Positions 8,696-16,350 of a DNA stretch of 64,000 bases are shown here, piece by piece. A program made the translations under genes and the position numbers. Every line of letters starts with the position of its first letter. The stretch's first letter is position 1. Source of the stretch: Geotalea toluenoxydans JCM 15764 (GTDB lineage: Bacteria > Desulfobacterota > Desulfuromonadia > Geobacterales > Geobacteraceae); assembly GCF_001311985.1 (NCBI RefSeq), contig NZ_BBCJ01000002.1:62001-126000 (forward strand), written 5' to 3'. The notes beneath the pieces are model-generated. The model searched no databases. It had not been told where the DNA came from and worked only from the letters and a program-made list of their open reading frames with translations.

Positions 8696-9759
8696 TCAGA
8701 TGAAGTTCACATGCTCTACGGACGGGTACCTGATGTCGTAGAGGAAGTCGTTGACTGCATTGGGGCGGCAGTTGGGGGGCAGGTTGCCACATCCAGTAGC
8801 TGTTCCAAGTGCTCCTTTATCCGTTGCCGTTTTTCCCCCTGCCAGATCTCCCGGAATGGCCGCTCGTAAATGGAGCCGAAGACGTATTCGCTCCGGTCCC
8901 AGTAGGGGAGACAGGAGGCAACTTCTCCGGCCGAATTGACGACTGAGATGAATGAGGTGCCGAAACAACGGCGATAGCGGCGTTGACCATATCCGGAGAA
9001 GCTATCTCTCCTGGCGATGACGCGGAAATGATCCCTTGACACGGCCTCCGCCGCTGCCAGACAGTCTTCCAAAAGAGCAGGCTCGATCTGCTGCATCTGG
9101 TATCCCTGCCGGCTGCTCTGCTGGACAAAGGGCTTGATGGCCAGGTAATCGGCTCCGGCATCCTTGATGATCGCGGCTGCTTCCTGGAGAGATGCCAGGT
9201 TCTCCGGGAGGAGTACGAATTGGGCGCCGATAGTGGTGGCGAGAAAATTTGATTTTCTGATTGCCGCCGCATGCTTTAAAGCCCCGACAACGGTGGCAAA
9301 AACCTCGGGTTTTACCTGGTGGATGCGGGCATAGGTGTCGGGGGTGCCGCCGTTGAAGCTGAACCTGACGAAGGTGAGATGGGGGAGGATTTCCTCGGCC
9401 AGTTGCGGTGTCAGCAATTGGCCGTTGGTGAAGAGTCCCACGTCGATGCCGTTGCTTCGGGCGCGCCGGACCATGGCGGCACAATCGGGATGGAGGAGCG
9501 GCTCCCCTTCCCCGGCGAAGAGCAGACTTTTGAGACCTGCTTCGGCAAGTTCGTCGATAAATGTCAAGGCCCGGCCGGTCTCCAGCCTGCGGTTGGGATA
9601 GCCGATGAAGTCATAGGCGCAGAAGATGCAGCGGTGGTTGCAACTGCCCACCGGGCTGATCTCCATATAGATGGGAAAGCAGTCTCCGGAGGTCAGGTAC
9701 TCGTTGACCCGGTCCAGGTGATAGGCCAGTTTATGTCCCTCGAAGTTATAGTTCTTCAT
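8696..9759 (-). CDS. Radical SAM/SPASM protein (frameshift near the C-terminus)
   Basis: C40, C44 and C47 (CNHRCIFC) form the radical SAM site, with FAGEGEP as the GGE-like motif. C-terminal cysteines (RRCFGTSFISVVNSAGEVASC and CPPNC) suggest a SPASM-type auxiliary cluster. At 8773-8778 a run of six G on the plus strand appears one base short; adding it back turns the odd TAAPMQ tail into CPPNCRPNAVND and carries the gene to a stop at 8696, 10 bases before the next start. Repaired length 354. Its start overlaps the upstream radical SAM stop by 4 bases. Confidence 0.85.
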
Positions 9760-10706
9760 GGAGTCGGGTGCCTTTTCGTTGGGACCGAAAAATTGTCTTG
9801 GATATTGCGGATCACGACACTGGTGTGGCCGAAGACCTGAAAGCGATTCGTCTTGACCTTGACATCACAGGGGTTGCAGTGGCCAAAATGGTCGCATGGC
9901 CGATACTCTTCAATGGTCTCCTGGGAAAAACCGGCATCGAGGATATGGGCGATGGGTGACCTGCCTTTGTACAGGTCAGAATGGCATTTGTAGACGTGGC
10001 CTGCGGGATCGACCAGTATTTCGCTGGTTCTGCACTCGCAATGCTTTGTTTTTTCGCCATCCACGCAGTCCTGGAATTTGAAGGTGCCGTAAAGTTTCCC
10101 CTTATAGTTGCCGAGAAATTCCTTTGTCCGGAAATCCAGTTCCAGCTTGCGGCACTTCTCCTGTATCTCAAGGATGTGCTTCCTGATCTCCGGGTCTGGA
10201 TGCTCGATCCCATAGAGCCCGACCCTGAAGCCGGCATCCTGCATCTTCAGGGTCTTGCGGATCAAGTCATCTATGTCGTTCTGCCCCGGATGGTAGCTGA
10301 CCCGAATGGCGGCATAGGGGGCATTTCTTGTAAAACGTCCGACCGGTACTTTTTTTATGAACGCATCCACGTCGAACATCATGTTGGTCATGAGGTCCAT
10401 TTTGATTTCTTCCCTGGCCTCGTTGACTAACCGATAAAACCCCTGGTGAAGGGTGGGCTCGCCCCCTTGCAGGGTGAGTGGCAGATCGTCTCGCAGCACC
10501 AGTCGATTTGCTGCAGTGATCCAGTCTTCGGCCGAGAGCATCCGCTTTGCCCGTTGATCCGACCGTTTGGCGTTTTGATGGAGGTTAAGGCAGTAGTTGC
10601 AATGAAGGTTGCAGGCAAGAGTGAGGAAAAAAGCCACATAATTATGATGCTCCTTGGGTGTTATGGGAGGCAACTCATCAGCAAAAGCTGTAGCAGATTT
10701 CGTCAT
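9756..10706 (-). CDS. Radical SAM protein, first gene of the operon
   Basis: The cluster motif CNLHCNYC (C32, C36, C39 from the ATG at 10706) is followed by QGGEPTLH, a clear GGE motif. The C-terminal half has many cysteines (FQDCVDG, CECRTSEIL, VYKCHSD, RPCDHFGHCNPCD), so one or two auxiliary iron-sulfur clusters are likely. I prefer ATG at 10706 over the TTG at 10712 because AAAGGA lies about ten bases upstream of it. The sigma-54 promoter at 10744-10759 sits just upstream and leaves a leader of roughly 20-30 bases. Substrate unknown. Confidence 0.87.
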   Translation of the reverse strand: MTKSATAFADELPPITPKEHHNYVAFFLTLACNLHCNYCLNLHQNAKRSDQRAKRMLSAEDWITAANRLVLRDDLPLTLQGGEPTLHQGFYRLVNEAREEIKMDLMTNMMFDVDAFIKKVPVGRFTRNAPYAAIRVSYHPGQNDIDDLIRKTLKMQDAGFRVGLYGIEHPDPEIRKHILEIQEKCRKLELDFRTKEFLGNYKGKLYGTFKFQDCVDGEKTKHCECRTSEILVDPAGHVYKCHSDLYKGRSPIAHILDAGFSQETIEEYRPCDHFGHCNPCDVKVKTNRFQVFGHTSVVIRNIQDNFSVPTKRHPTP

Positions 10707-10743
10707 GTACAATAAATCCTTTACCTAAAGTCTGAGGGTAAAC

Positions 10744-10759
10744 AGCAACTGTCGTGCCA
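10744..10759 (-). promoter_or_regulatory. Sigma-54 (-24/-12) promoter of the radical SAM operon
   Basis: The minus strand reads TGGCACGACAGTTGCT, matching the RpoN consensus TGGCACG-N4-TTGC at every defined position with the correct GG-N10-GC spacing. It lies 38 bases upstream of the first start codon of the twelve-gene operon and outside any coding sequence. Transcription would therefore need an enhancer-binding activator; its binding site was not identified. Confidence 0.85.
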
Positions 10760-10894
10760 CAGGTATAAGTATTGAATTTACAAAGATAATCTATACGTAT
10801 TCTTTCGTGTCAAATAATTGAAAAGAGATGGGTGAGATTATTCAAGGGAGGAGGTCAAATTTGATGTATCTGTATTTGAGGGTCATCTACAGTG

Positions 10895-12070
10895 CTAGAA
10901 CGGTACCAGGGCGAATCCGTCAAATTCATTGGCATTGGGATCCATGGTCTTGCCGTTGACATCGGTGCCTGTGAACTTGAAGACCAGGTGACTAGGGTCG
11001 AAGACCCCGTCGCCGGTCTCGTTCTGGGAGAGGGTGAAGGTTACGGTGGCCTGCATCTTGGTGGCGTCGTAGGTAACCATCAGCGGGGTGGGAGGGATGG
11101 CGATTTCCGCATCGGGATCTAGGGTGATGCCGTTGTTGTAGGTTCCGCCGGTTCCGCCGGCCGCCTTGGAGATGCTCCAGTTGGCCACGTTCTGCACCGA
11201 GACTCCATCCATCTCCGCGTTGAACTGCAGCACCATGGTGAAGTCTGTAGAAGCCGAAGGGGTTGCCAGGGACGGATCCAGGTCGGCGACCCTGGTGCCC
11301 GGACCGAGGATGGTGTTGAAGGAGTTTTTCTGATAAATGTTTATGATGAAGGCGGGAGAGAAGAGAATACCTCCCAGTTCATCGGCCAGGGCAGGGTCCA
11401 GGGTGCTCAGGGTCTCCACCTCTTCCTGGGCCATGTCCTTTTGCGTGGTCGCCGCATATGCCTTGCCAAGTTCCGAATGGGCAAGCGCGAAGTCCTTGTC
11501 GATTTTGACCGCCATCTGCAGCTGCTCTATGGCCTCATCGTATTTGCCCATTTTGCTGTAGGCCATGCCGAGGCCGTAGTATCCATGGGCATCCCTGCGG
11601 TCAATGGCGATGACTTTTCTGAACTGGGCTTCCGCTTCCTGTTCCCGGCCGGTGTTCAGATAGAGAAATCCCAGGGTGTAGGGAGCATAGGTGGACGTGG
11701 GATCGATACGGGCGGTTGTCTGGAACTCCTTTTCTGCTTCAGAGTAGCGTTTTGCTTCCAGATAGGCATTTCCCAAGTCTTTATGGGCCGAAGAGGAACC
11801 GGGCTCAAGCCTGACCGCATTCTTATAGGCGGCAATGGCGTCGTTCGATTTTCCCAGACCGGAATAGGCCATGCCCAGATATTTATAGGCATCGGTTGAG
11901 TCCGGGGTGAGCGCGAGGACCCTTTTCAGCTGTGAGGCAGCTCTGTCGTACTTGCCATCCTGCAAAGCCTGCAGCGCGCCGTTCATGGCGTAGTTGGCAG
12001 TCAACTGCCGTTGCGACTGAATGTCGCCAAAAGCTGCGAAAAGCTTGTCCGTATTTGACATGGAGTCCAT
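10895..12070 (-). CDS. TPR-repeat protein with a C-terminal beta-rich domain
   Basis: Residues about 27-230 are consecutive tetratricopeptide repeats (patterns such as ALQDGKYDRAASQLKRVL, AYKYLGMAYSGLGK, AYYGLGMAYSKMGKYDEAI-like units), a scaffold for protein-protein contacts. Residues about 255-391 form a different, probably beta-sandwich domain (DFTMVLQFNAEMDG..., VTYDATKMQATVTFTL) resembling bacterial Ig-like modules. No signal peptide is evident. The ATG at 12070 has AAGGGG seven bases upstream. It is transcribed toward the radical SAM operon but stops 136 bases before that operon's own promoter. Function unknown. Confidence 0.8.
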   Translation of the reverse strand: MDSMSNTDKLFAAFGDIQSQRQLTANYAMNGALQALQDGKYDRAASQLKRVLALTPDSTDAYKYLGMAYSGLGKSNDAIAAYKNAVRLEPGSSSAHKDLGNAYLEAKRYSEAEKEFQTTARIDPTSTYAPYTLGFLYLNTGREQEAEAQFRKVIAIDRRDAHGYYGLGMAYSKMGKYDEAIEQLQMAVKIDKDFALAHSELGKAYAATTQKDMAQEEVETLSTLDPALADELGGILFSPAFIINIYQKNSFNTILGPGTRVADLDPSLATPSASTDFTMVLQFNAEMDGVSVQNVANWSISKAAGGTGGTYNNGITLDPDAEIAIPPTPLMVTYDATKMQATVTFTLSQNETGDGVFDPSHLVFKFTGTDVNGKTMDPNANEFDGFALVPF

Positions 12071-12190
12071 ATATACACCCCTTTACTGTACAGCTATCTT
12101 TTCTGCTTATCGTCACCCGGCATGGTTAACTTGAGCAAAAAATGGCGTCCGAATCGGGTTGTCAATTTTTTGATTCTTGCTGCAGGCAGA

Positions 12191-12819
12191 TCAGGAAATG
12201 CGGTAGGCGATCAGCACGCCGTCACCTACCGGCAGTATGGTGGTGAAAAAACTATCGTGGCGCGACATGATCTCGTTGAACTTTTTCACCGGTTCATTGC
12301 TTTTGGTGTCCAGGGTTTCGACCACGCGGCCGCGCCAGAGGGCGTTATCGGCGATCAGCAGAGCTTTGGGGGCCAGGTGCGGCAGCATGGCTTCCAGAGC
12401 CGCTGGATAGAGGTACTTGTCCATGTCAATAAAGAGGATGTCTATATCGTCATATTCCTGACCGAGCTCCAGTGCATTGCCGGTGCGGAATTCCGCCTTC
12501 TCCGCCAGACCTTCCTCGGTAAAGACTCCTCTGGCGTATGCCAGGTTCTTTTCTGCATATTCGGTCAGCACTATCCGTGCCCCATCTTCCAGGGCACGGG
12601 CAATCCACAGGGCCGAGTAGCCGAAGCCCGAGCCAAGCTCCACCACCAGCTTTGGCCGCTTGAGGAGGGTGAGAAGGTGGAGGAATCTTCCACCTGCCGA
12701 TCGATGATGGGGAAATTCATGGCTGCCGCCTTCTCCTCCATGGCGAGAAGGCGTGGGTCTTCCTCCGGCTGGAGAGTCATCAGGTAGCTTGCAATAAGGG
12801 GATCGGTAATGTGGATCAT
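12191..12819 (-). CDS. O-methyltransferase family 3 (one frameshift)
   Basis: The downstream frame has motif I VVELGSGFGYSALWIARAL and the acidic segment DIDILFIDMDKYLYP, typical of catechol/caffeoyl-CoA-type O-methyltransferases that bind a divalent metal. The N-terminal 40 residues (LQPEEDPRLLAMEEKAAAM...IIDRQV) are in another frame; one G missing near 12691 (GTGGGAAGA read as GTGGAAGA) joins them into RQVGRFLHLL. Repaired length 209, normal for the family. The ATG at 12819 has GGAG upstream. Substrate unknown; small hydroxylated molecules are usual. Confidence 0.85.
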
Positions 12820-12956
12820 GGCTGCTCCAGTTTTTTTGCTAACTTATGCCACAGCCTTGGGTGGAGAGAAAGGAAAAGTTGCATCGCCAGTGGCCGTTGC
12901 TAAAGGGGTCGCAGGGGGTAAAATTGAAACGCCGGCTTAGTGACCAAGGAGGTATC

Positions 12957-13475
12957 GTGAAATTCCAACTAATCCTGATGAGTCTGGTCTTCACCGTGGC
13001 TTTTACTGCGCCATCGCCGCAAATAAAAGTTTACTCGGTGGAAAGAAAAGGATATGTCATGATCGGAAAAGTTGAGAAGACAGATGCCGAATGGCGCAAG
13101 CAGTTGACTCCGGAACAGTTTCGGGTAACCCGGAAAAAGGGGACGGAGAAGCCATTTGCCAACGAGTACAACGCCAACCACCGCCAGGGGATATACCAGT
13201 GCGTCTGCTGCGGCCTGGACCTTTTCAGTTCCCAGGCGAAGTATGAGTCGGGAACAGGCTGGCCCAGTTTCTGGCAGCCCATCGCCAGGGAGAACATCAG
13301 GACCGGGGAAGATAAATCATTCTTTTCCCGCAGAACAGAAGTTCTCTGTGCCAGATGCAATGCCCACCTCGGCCATGTGTTTGAGGACGGACCGCAGCCG
13401 ACCGGGTTGCGCTACTGCCTGAATTCGGCAGCACTGAAATTCAAGCCGCTATCCATGCGGGAAAGGTTGCCATGA
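12957..13475 (+). CDS. msrB: Peptide-methionine (R)-S-oxide reductase MsrB, probably exported
   Basis: MsrB reduces methionine-R-sulfoxide in oxidised proteins. The sequence has two zinc-binding CxxC pairs (CVCC and CARC), the [11 protein letters not shown] substrate region and the catalytic cysteine in [12 protein letters not shown] chose GTG at 12957 because AAGGAGG precedes it and it gives a hydrophobic leader ([13 protein letters not shown]) suggesting export to the periplasm; an internal ATG at 13060 would give a cytosolic form. The downstream lipoprotein gene overlaps by 4 bases, implying co-translation of an envelope stress pair. Confidence 0.9.
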   Translation: MKFQLILMSLVFTVAFTAPSPQIKVYSVERKGYVMIGKVEKTDAEWRKQLTPEQFRVTRKKGTEKPFANEYNANHRQGIYQCVCCGLDLFSSQAKYESGTGWPSFWQPIARENIRTGEDKSFFSRRTEVLCARCNAHLGHVFEDGPQPTGLRYCLNSAALKFKPLSMRERLP

Positions 13476-13696
13476 CCGCCACGCAAAAACTGCTGTTGTT
13501 AGCGCTATTCACATTCTTCTTTGCCGGCTGTGCGCAAATCCAGGACATGGTCATCAGGAGCATGCATATGGATCGTGGTTACCGGGGCCATGTGCTGCCG
13601 ATGTTGTTTGAACGTTACCGGCTGAAAATGGAACACAACGATTCTCACCGCCAGGGGCCGGTGTTCATAGTGCCTGATTTTGCAGATCAGGCTTGA
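13472..13696 (+). CDS. Small putative lipoprotein
   Basis: A 74-residue protein with a charged start, a hydrophobic stretch and a lipobox-like FFAGC at residues 17-21, so the mature protein would begin at cysteine 21 and be membrane-anchored. The rest is short and basic with no recognised domain. The start overlaps the msrB stop (ATGA), which supports it being a genuine gene. Function unknown. Confidence 0.6.
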   Translation: MTATQKLLLLALFTFFFAGCAQIQDMVIRSMHMDRGYRGHVLPMLFERYRLKMEHNDSHRQGPVFIVPDFADQA

Positions 13697-13775
13697 TACC
13701 TTTTTGTCGTACCCTGCTGCATTCCCCCAGGCACACGTGCTTTCCCACCACTCCCGGAACTCCTCCGGAATCGGC

Positions 13776-13804
13776 TTGTCACTTGTTGGTTAATGCTCTA
13801 AATT
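13776..13804 (+). promoter_or_regulatory. Candidate sigma-70 promoter for the DUF3108 gene
   Basis: TTGTCA at 13776-13781 and TAAATT at 13799-13804 are separated by 17 bases, about 45 bases upstream of the ATG at 13849 and outside coding sequence. Confidence 0.5.
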
Positions 13805-13848
13805 GTATGGCATATTTATTGATAACCTGAGCGCCCACGAGAGGACTT

Positions 13849-14607
13849 ATGAAGAAATCCCTGCACCCCATTGTCTGCTCATGCATCGTAACGCTGCTGC
13901 TTTTTTCCTCCTCTGTTGCCGGTGCCTTTACCATCCCCGAGCGGTTGGTTTTCAACATCAGCTGGAGCGGCATCAAGGCGGGAACCGCTACCCAGGAGGT
14001 CAGCCGCGAGGGAGAGAGTCTTCGCATGGTTTCCACTGCCCGTTCGGCGGCCTGGCTTTCCGCATTCTTTATGGTCGATGACCGGATCGAGTCATTGATG
14101 GGCAAGGGAAGTGCGGAACTTCCCCTGGGGTTGCCTGCCAGCTACACTGAAAAAGTCCATGAAGGGCCTACGCGCCGCCATAAGGTGGTCAATTTCCACC
14201 ACCGTCAACAGCAGGCAGCTATCGAAGACCTGCTCGGCAAAACCAGGACAACCATCCCTGTTACCCCCATCACCTATGATTCCCTGTCCTGTTTCTACTA
14301 TGCCCGCATGCAGAAAATGGAGCCCGGCACCTCTTTTTACGTTGATGTTTTCGACGGCAAGAGGCTGCACAATACCCAGGTCAAGGTGGTCAGGCGCGAA
14401 ACGGTAGAGACGGACCTCGGAGAATTCAGAACTGTCCTCATCATGCCGATTTTGAAGACCGAAGGAATTTTCAGCAAGACGGGAGATATCCACATCTGGC
14501 TCACCGATGACGAGCGGCGTATTCCGGTGAAAATGCGGTCCAAGGTCAAGATCGGCAGCATTACCGCCACATTGATGGGAGGGAGTTACTGGCCGGAGAA
14601 AAAGTAA
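13849..14607 (+). CDS. DUF3108 domain periplasmic protein
   Basis: A 252-residue protein with a signal peptide (hydrophobic 7-25, cleavage likely after VAGA) and the layout of DUF3108: ERLVFNISWSGIKAGTA at the start, TYDSLSCFYYAR in the middle and IWLTDDERRIPVKMRSKVKIGS near the end. Members are predicted outer-membrane-associated or periplasmic beta-rich proteins of unknown role. It lies upstream of another secreted protein with 68 bases between them. Confidence 0.82.
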   Translation: MKKSLHPIVCSCIVTLLLFSSSVAGAFTIPERLVFNISWSGIKAGTATQEVSREGESLRMVSTARSAAWLSAFFMVDDRIESLMGKGSAELPLGLPASYTEKVHEGPTRRHKVVNFHHRQQQAAIEDLLGKTRTTIPVTPITYDSLSCFYYARMQKMEPGTSFYVDVFDGKRLHNTQVKVVRRETVETDLGEFRTVLIMPILKTEGIFSKTGDIHIWLTDDERRIPVKMRSKVKIGSITATLMGGSYWPEKK

Positions 14608-14675
14608 CATCGGGATTGTTGCCTTCCCGCTGTTTTTGCAGCATAATTGCCGAACTTTTGTGATGAGGAGGAGCA

Positions 14676-15380
14676 ATGAAAAAGTATTTGTCGTTTTTGC
14701 TTGTCGTGCTCTGTTTCACAGCAATTACAGCAGGAGTGGCATCGGCAGCTTCTGCCGGGAAGGTTTATCTCAAGGATGGCGCCGTCATAGAATGCCAGAA
14801 GGTGTGGCGTTCCGGCAGCAAGATCATGGTGCTGGTCAACAGGGATGTCCTTCTGGATTTTTCCACCGCCGAAGTGGACCTGAAGAAGACTTTTACCAAA
14901 AAGGGTGTCGGGGCGAAAGGGAAGAAAAAACACCTGAAAAAGCTTTCGAAACAAGGAAGTACAAGCAAAAAAGCCGCTATGCCGGTCCAGAAGCCGGTCT
15001 CATCGGTAAAGAAAGTTGCAGCACCTGCCAAGCCGGTCCCGGCAAAACCTGCCACTCCAACACCTCCGATTAAGCCTGCGACAGTACCTCCAACCACTCT
15101 GGCAGTTGCACAGAGAACAGTTGCCCCTGTTCCCGGGGCTCCTCGGCCGGCAACCACACCCATATCTGCTACCCAGGCTGCTCCATCTTCGGCAAAGGTT
15201 GCTGCAACTGCGCCCCAACCGCCCAAACCTGCGCCGCGGCCTGCCATAAAATTTGTTCCTCCCCCACCTCCGCCACCGGAACCTTTCTACAAGAACCCGC
15301 TGGTCCTTCAATTGGGAGGAGGGGGGCTGCTGATCGTCCTGCTCCTGGTTCTGCTGGTGATGAGGAAGAAGAAAGCTTGA
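14676..15380 (+). CDS. Secreted Pro/Ala-rich protein with a C-terminal membrane anchor
   Basis: The 234-residue product has a signal peptide (1-24), a small N-terminal beta domain (GKVYLKDGAVIECQKVWR, about 28-80), a long low-complexity linker rich in Pro, Ala, Lys and Thr (about 95-200), a PPPPPPEP stretch, then a transmembrane helix (LLIVLLLVLLVM) and a basic tail RKKKA. This is the plan of an envelope-spanning tether. The N-terminal domain resembles short SH3-like domains found in other secreted deltaproteobacterial proteins. Function not known. Confidence 0.72.
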   Translation: MKKYLSFLLVVLCFTAITAGVASAASAGKVYLKDGAVIECQKVWRSGSKIMVLVNRDVLLDFSTAEVDLKKTFTKKGVGAKGKKKHLKKLSKQGSTSKKAAMPVQKPVSSVKKVAAPAKPVPAKPATPTPPIKPATVPPTTLAVAQRTVAPVPGAPRPATTPISATQAAPSSAKVAATAPQPPKPAPRPAIKFVPPPPPPPEPFYKNPLVLQLGGGGLLIVLLLVLLVMRKKKA

Positions 15381-15390
15381 ATTATTTCGA

Positions 15391-15427
15391 CAAAAGCCGT
15401 TTCCCATGAACAGGAAACGGCTTTTGC
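15391..15427 (+). terminator. Hairpin terminator candidate
   Basis: CAAAAGCCGTTTCC (15391-15404) pairs perfectly with GGAAACGGCTTTTG (15413-15426) around an 8-base loop, 11 bases after the upstream stop. There is no long T tract outside the stem, but the stem itself ends in CTTTTG. Confidence 0.7.
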
Positions 15428-15477
15428 GCATCTTTCGGAGGCTGGGTGGTTAGGACAGGAAAGGATTTTCAGGAACA

Positions 15478-15914
15478 ATGAACAATATTCTTCTTTTTTT
15501 TCTCATGTTCTGCGGCGGCCTCGCCGTAGCTATGCAACCTTCCATCAACAGCCGTCTGGCACAAAAAATCGGCTTTCTCGAAAGTTCCTGCATCTCATTC
15601 GCCGTGGGCACTCTGGCTCTTTATCTCGTTGCCCTTGTGGCGGGGCGCGGCAGCTTCAGAAGCCTGCCGGAGGCTGCCTGGTGGGAGCTGTCCGGGGGGT
15701 TGCTGGGAGCTTATTTTGTCTCCATGACCATTCTAGCCGTGCCGCGTATCGGCACCACTGCAGCCCTGGCTGCGACCATCGCAGCCCAGCTTTTGACCGG
15801 ACTTGTTCTCGATACCTTCGGCCTCTTCGCTTCCGCCAAATCCCCTTCGATTTCAAACGCGCCGTTGGCGTGGGGCTTCTCATCGTTGGGACCAGCCTGA
15901 TTTTCCGCAGATGA
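15478..15914 (+). CDS. Small DMT-superfamily permease, YdcZ/DUF606-like (one frameshift)
   Basis: Four to five hydrophobic helices with the family's opening (FLMFCGGLAVAMQPSINSRL) and the motif GTTAALAATIAAQLLTGLVLDTFGLF identify a small half-size drug/metabolite transporter related to YdcZ. One base is missing near 15829; restoring it joins LDTFGLF to GFRQIPFDFKRAVGVGLLIVGTSL and the stop at 15912-15914. Repaired length 145, normal for this single-domain family, which is thought to work as a dimer. Substrate unknown. Confidence 0.8.
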
Positions 15915-15930
15915 GGGAGAATGAAAGCCC

Positions 15931-16350
15931 ATGTCCACCTTTGCCGTAAGTGAAGAAAAAAACCGCTGGCTGCGCCAGAAGATGGATCTCCTCGGGGTCA
16001 GGGAGGAGGATCTGGATGAGCAGTTTATCCGTTCTTCGGGTAAAGGTGGGCAGCATGTGAACAAGACTTCCACCTGTGTCTATCTGAGGCATAGACCGAC
16101 CGGCATTGAGGTCAAGTGCATGGCCGAACGGAGCCAGTCCCTGAACCGGTTCCTGGCCCGGCGCCAGTTGCTGGAGAAGATTGAAGGGGCGACGGGCAAG
16201 CCTACAGCTGCGGATTTGAAGCGTGACAAGGCGCGGAAGCAGAAGGCGAGAAGGAAAAAGAGGGCCATGGACAAGTATGCTGCAAGGTCAGACAGCCCAG
16301 GTGAGGAGCAGGCACAGGGTAACGAAAATATAGAGGATGTAGAGGGGTAA
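15931..16350 (+). CDS. RF-1-domain ribosome-rescue factor, MTRFR/C12orf65-like
   Basis: A 139-residue protein with a class-I release-factor catalytic loop (SSGKGGQHVNKTS, GGQ near residues 39-41) and no codon-recognition domain, followed by a basic tail (KRDKARKQKARRKKRAMDK). This architecture releases peptides from stalled ribosomes in a codon-independent way. The segment LDEQFIRSSGKGGQHVNKTS followed by VKCMAERSQSLNR resembles the MTRFR (C12orf65) group more than ArfB. Its 3' end overlaps the convergent antiporter gene by 63 bases. Confidence 0.82.
   Translation: MSTFAVSEEKNRWLRQKMDLLGVREEDLDEQFIRSSGKGGQHVNKTSTCVYLRHRPTGIEVKCMAERSQSLNRFLARRQLLEKIEGATGKPTAADLKRDKARKQKARRKKRAMDKYAARSDSPGEEQAQGNENIEDVEG

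Noticed and set aside
7942..8703. A 253-residue plus-strand open frame opposite the GT9 gene
   Set aside because: It mirrors the GT9 coding sequence, whose donor-site motifs are convincing.
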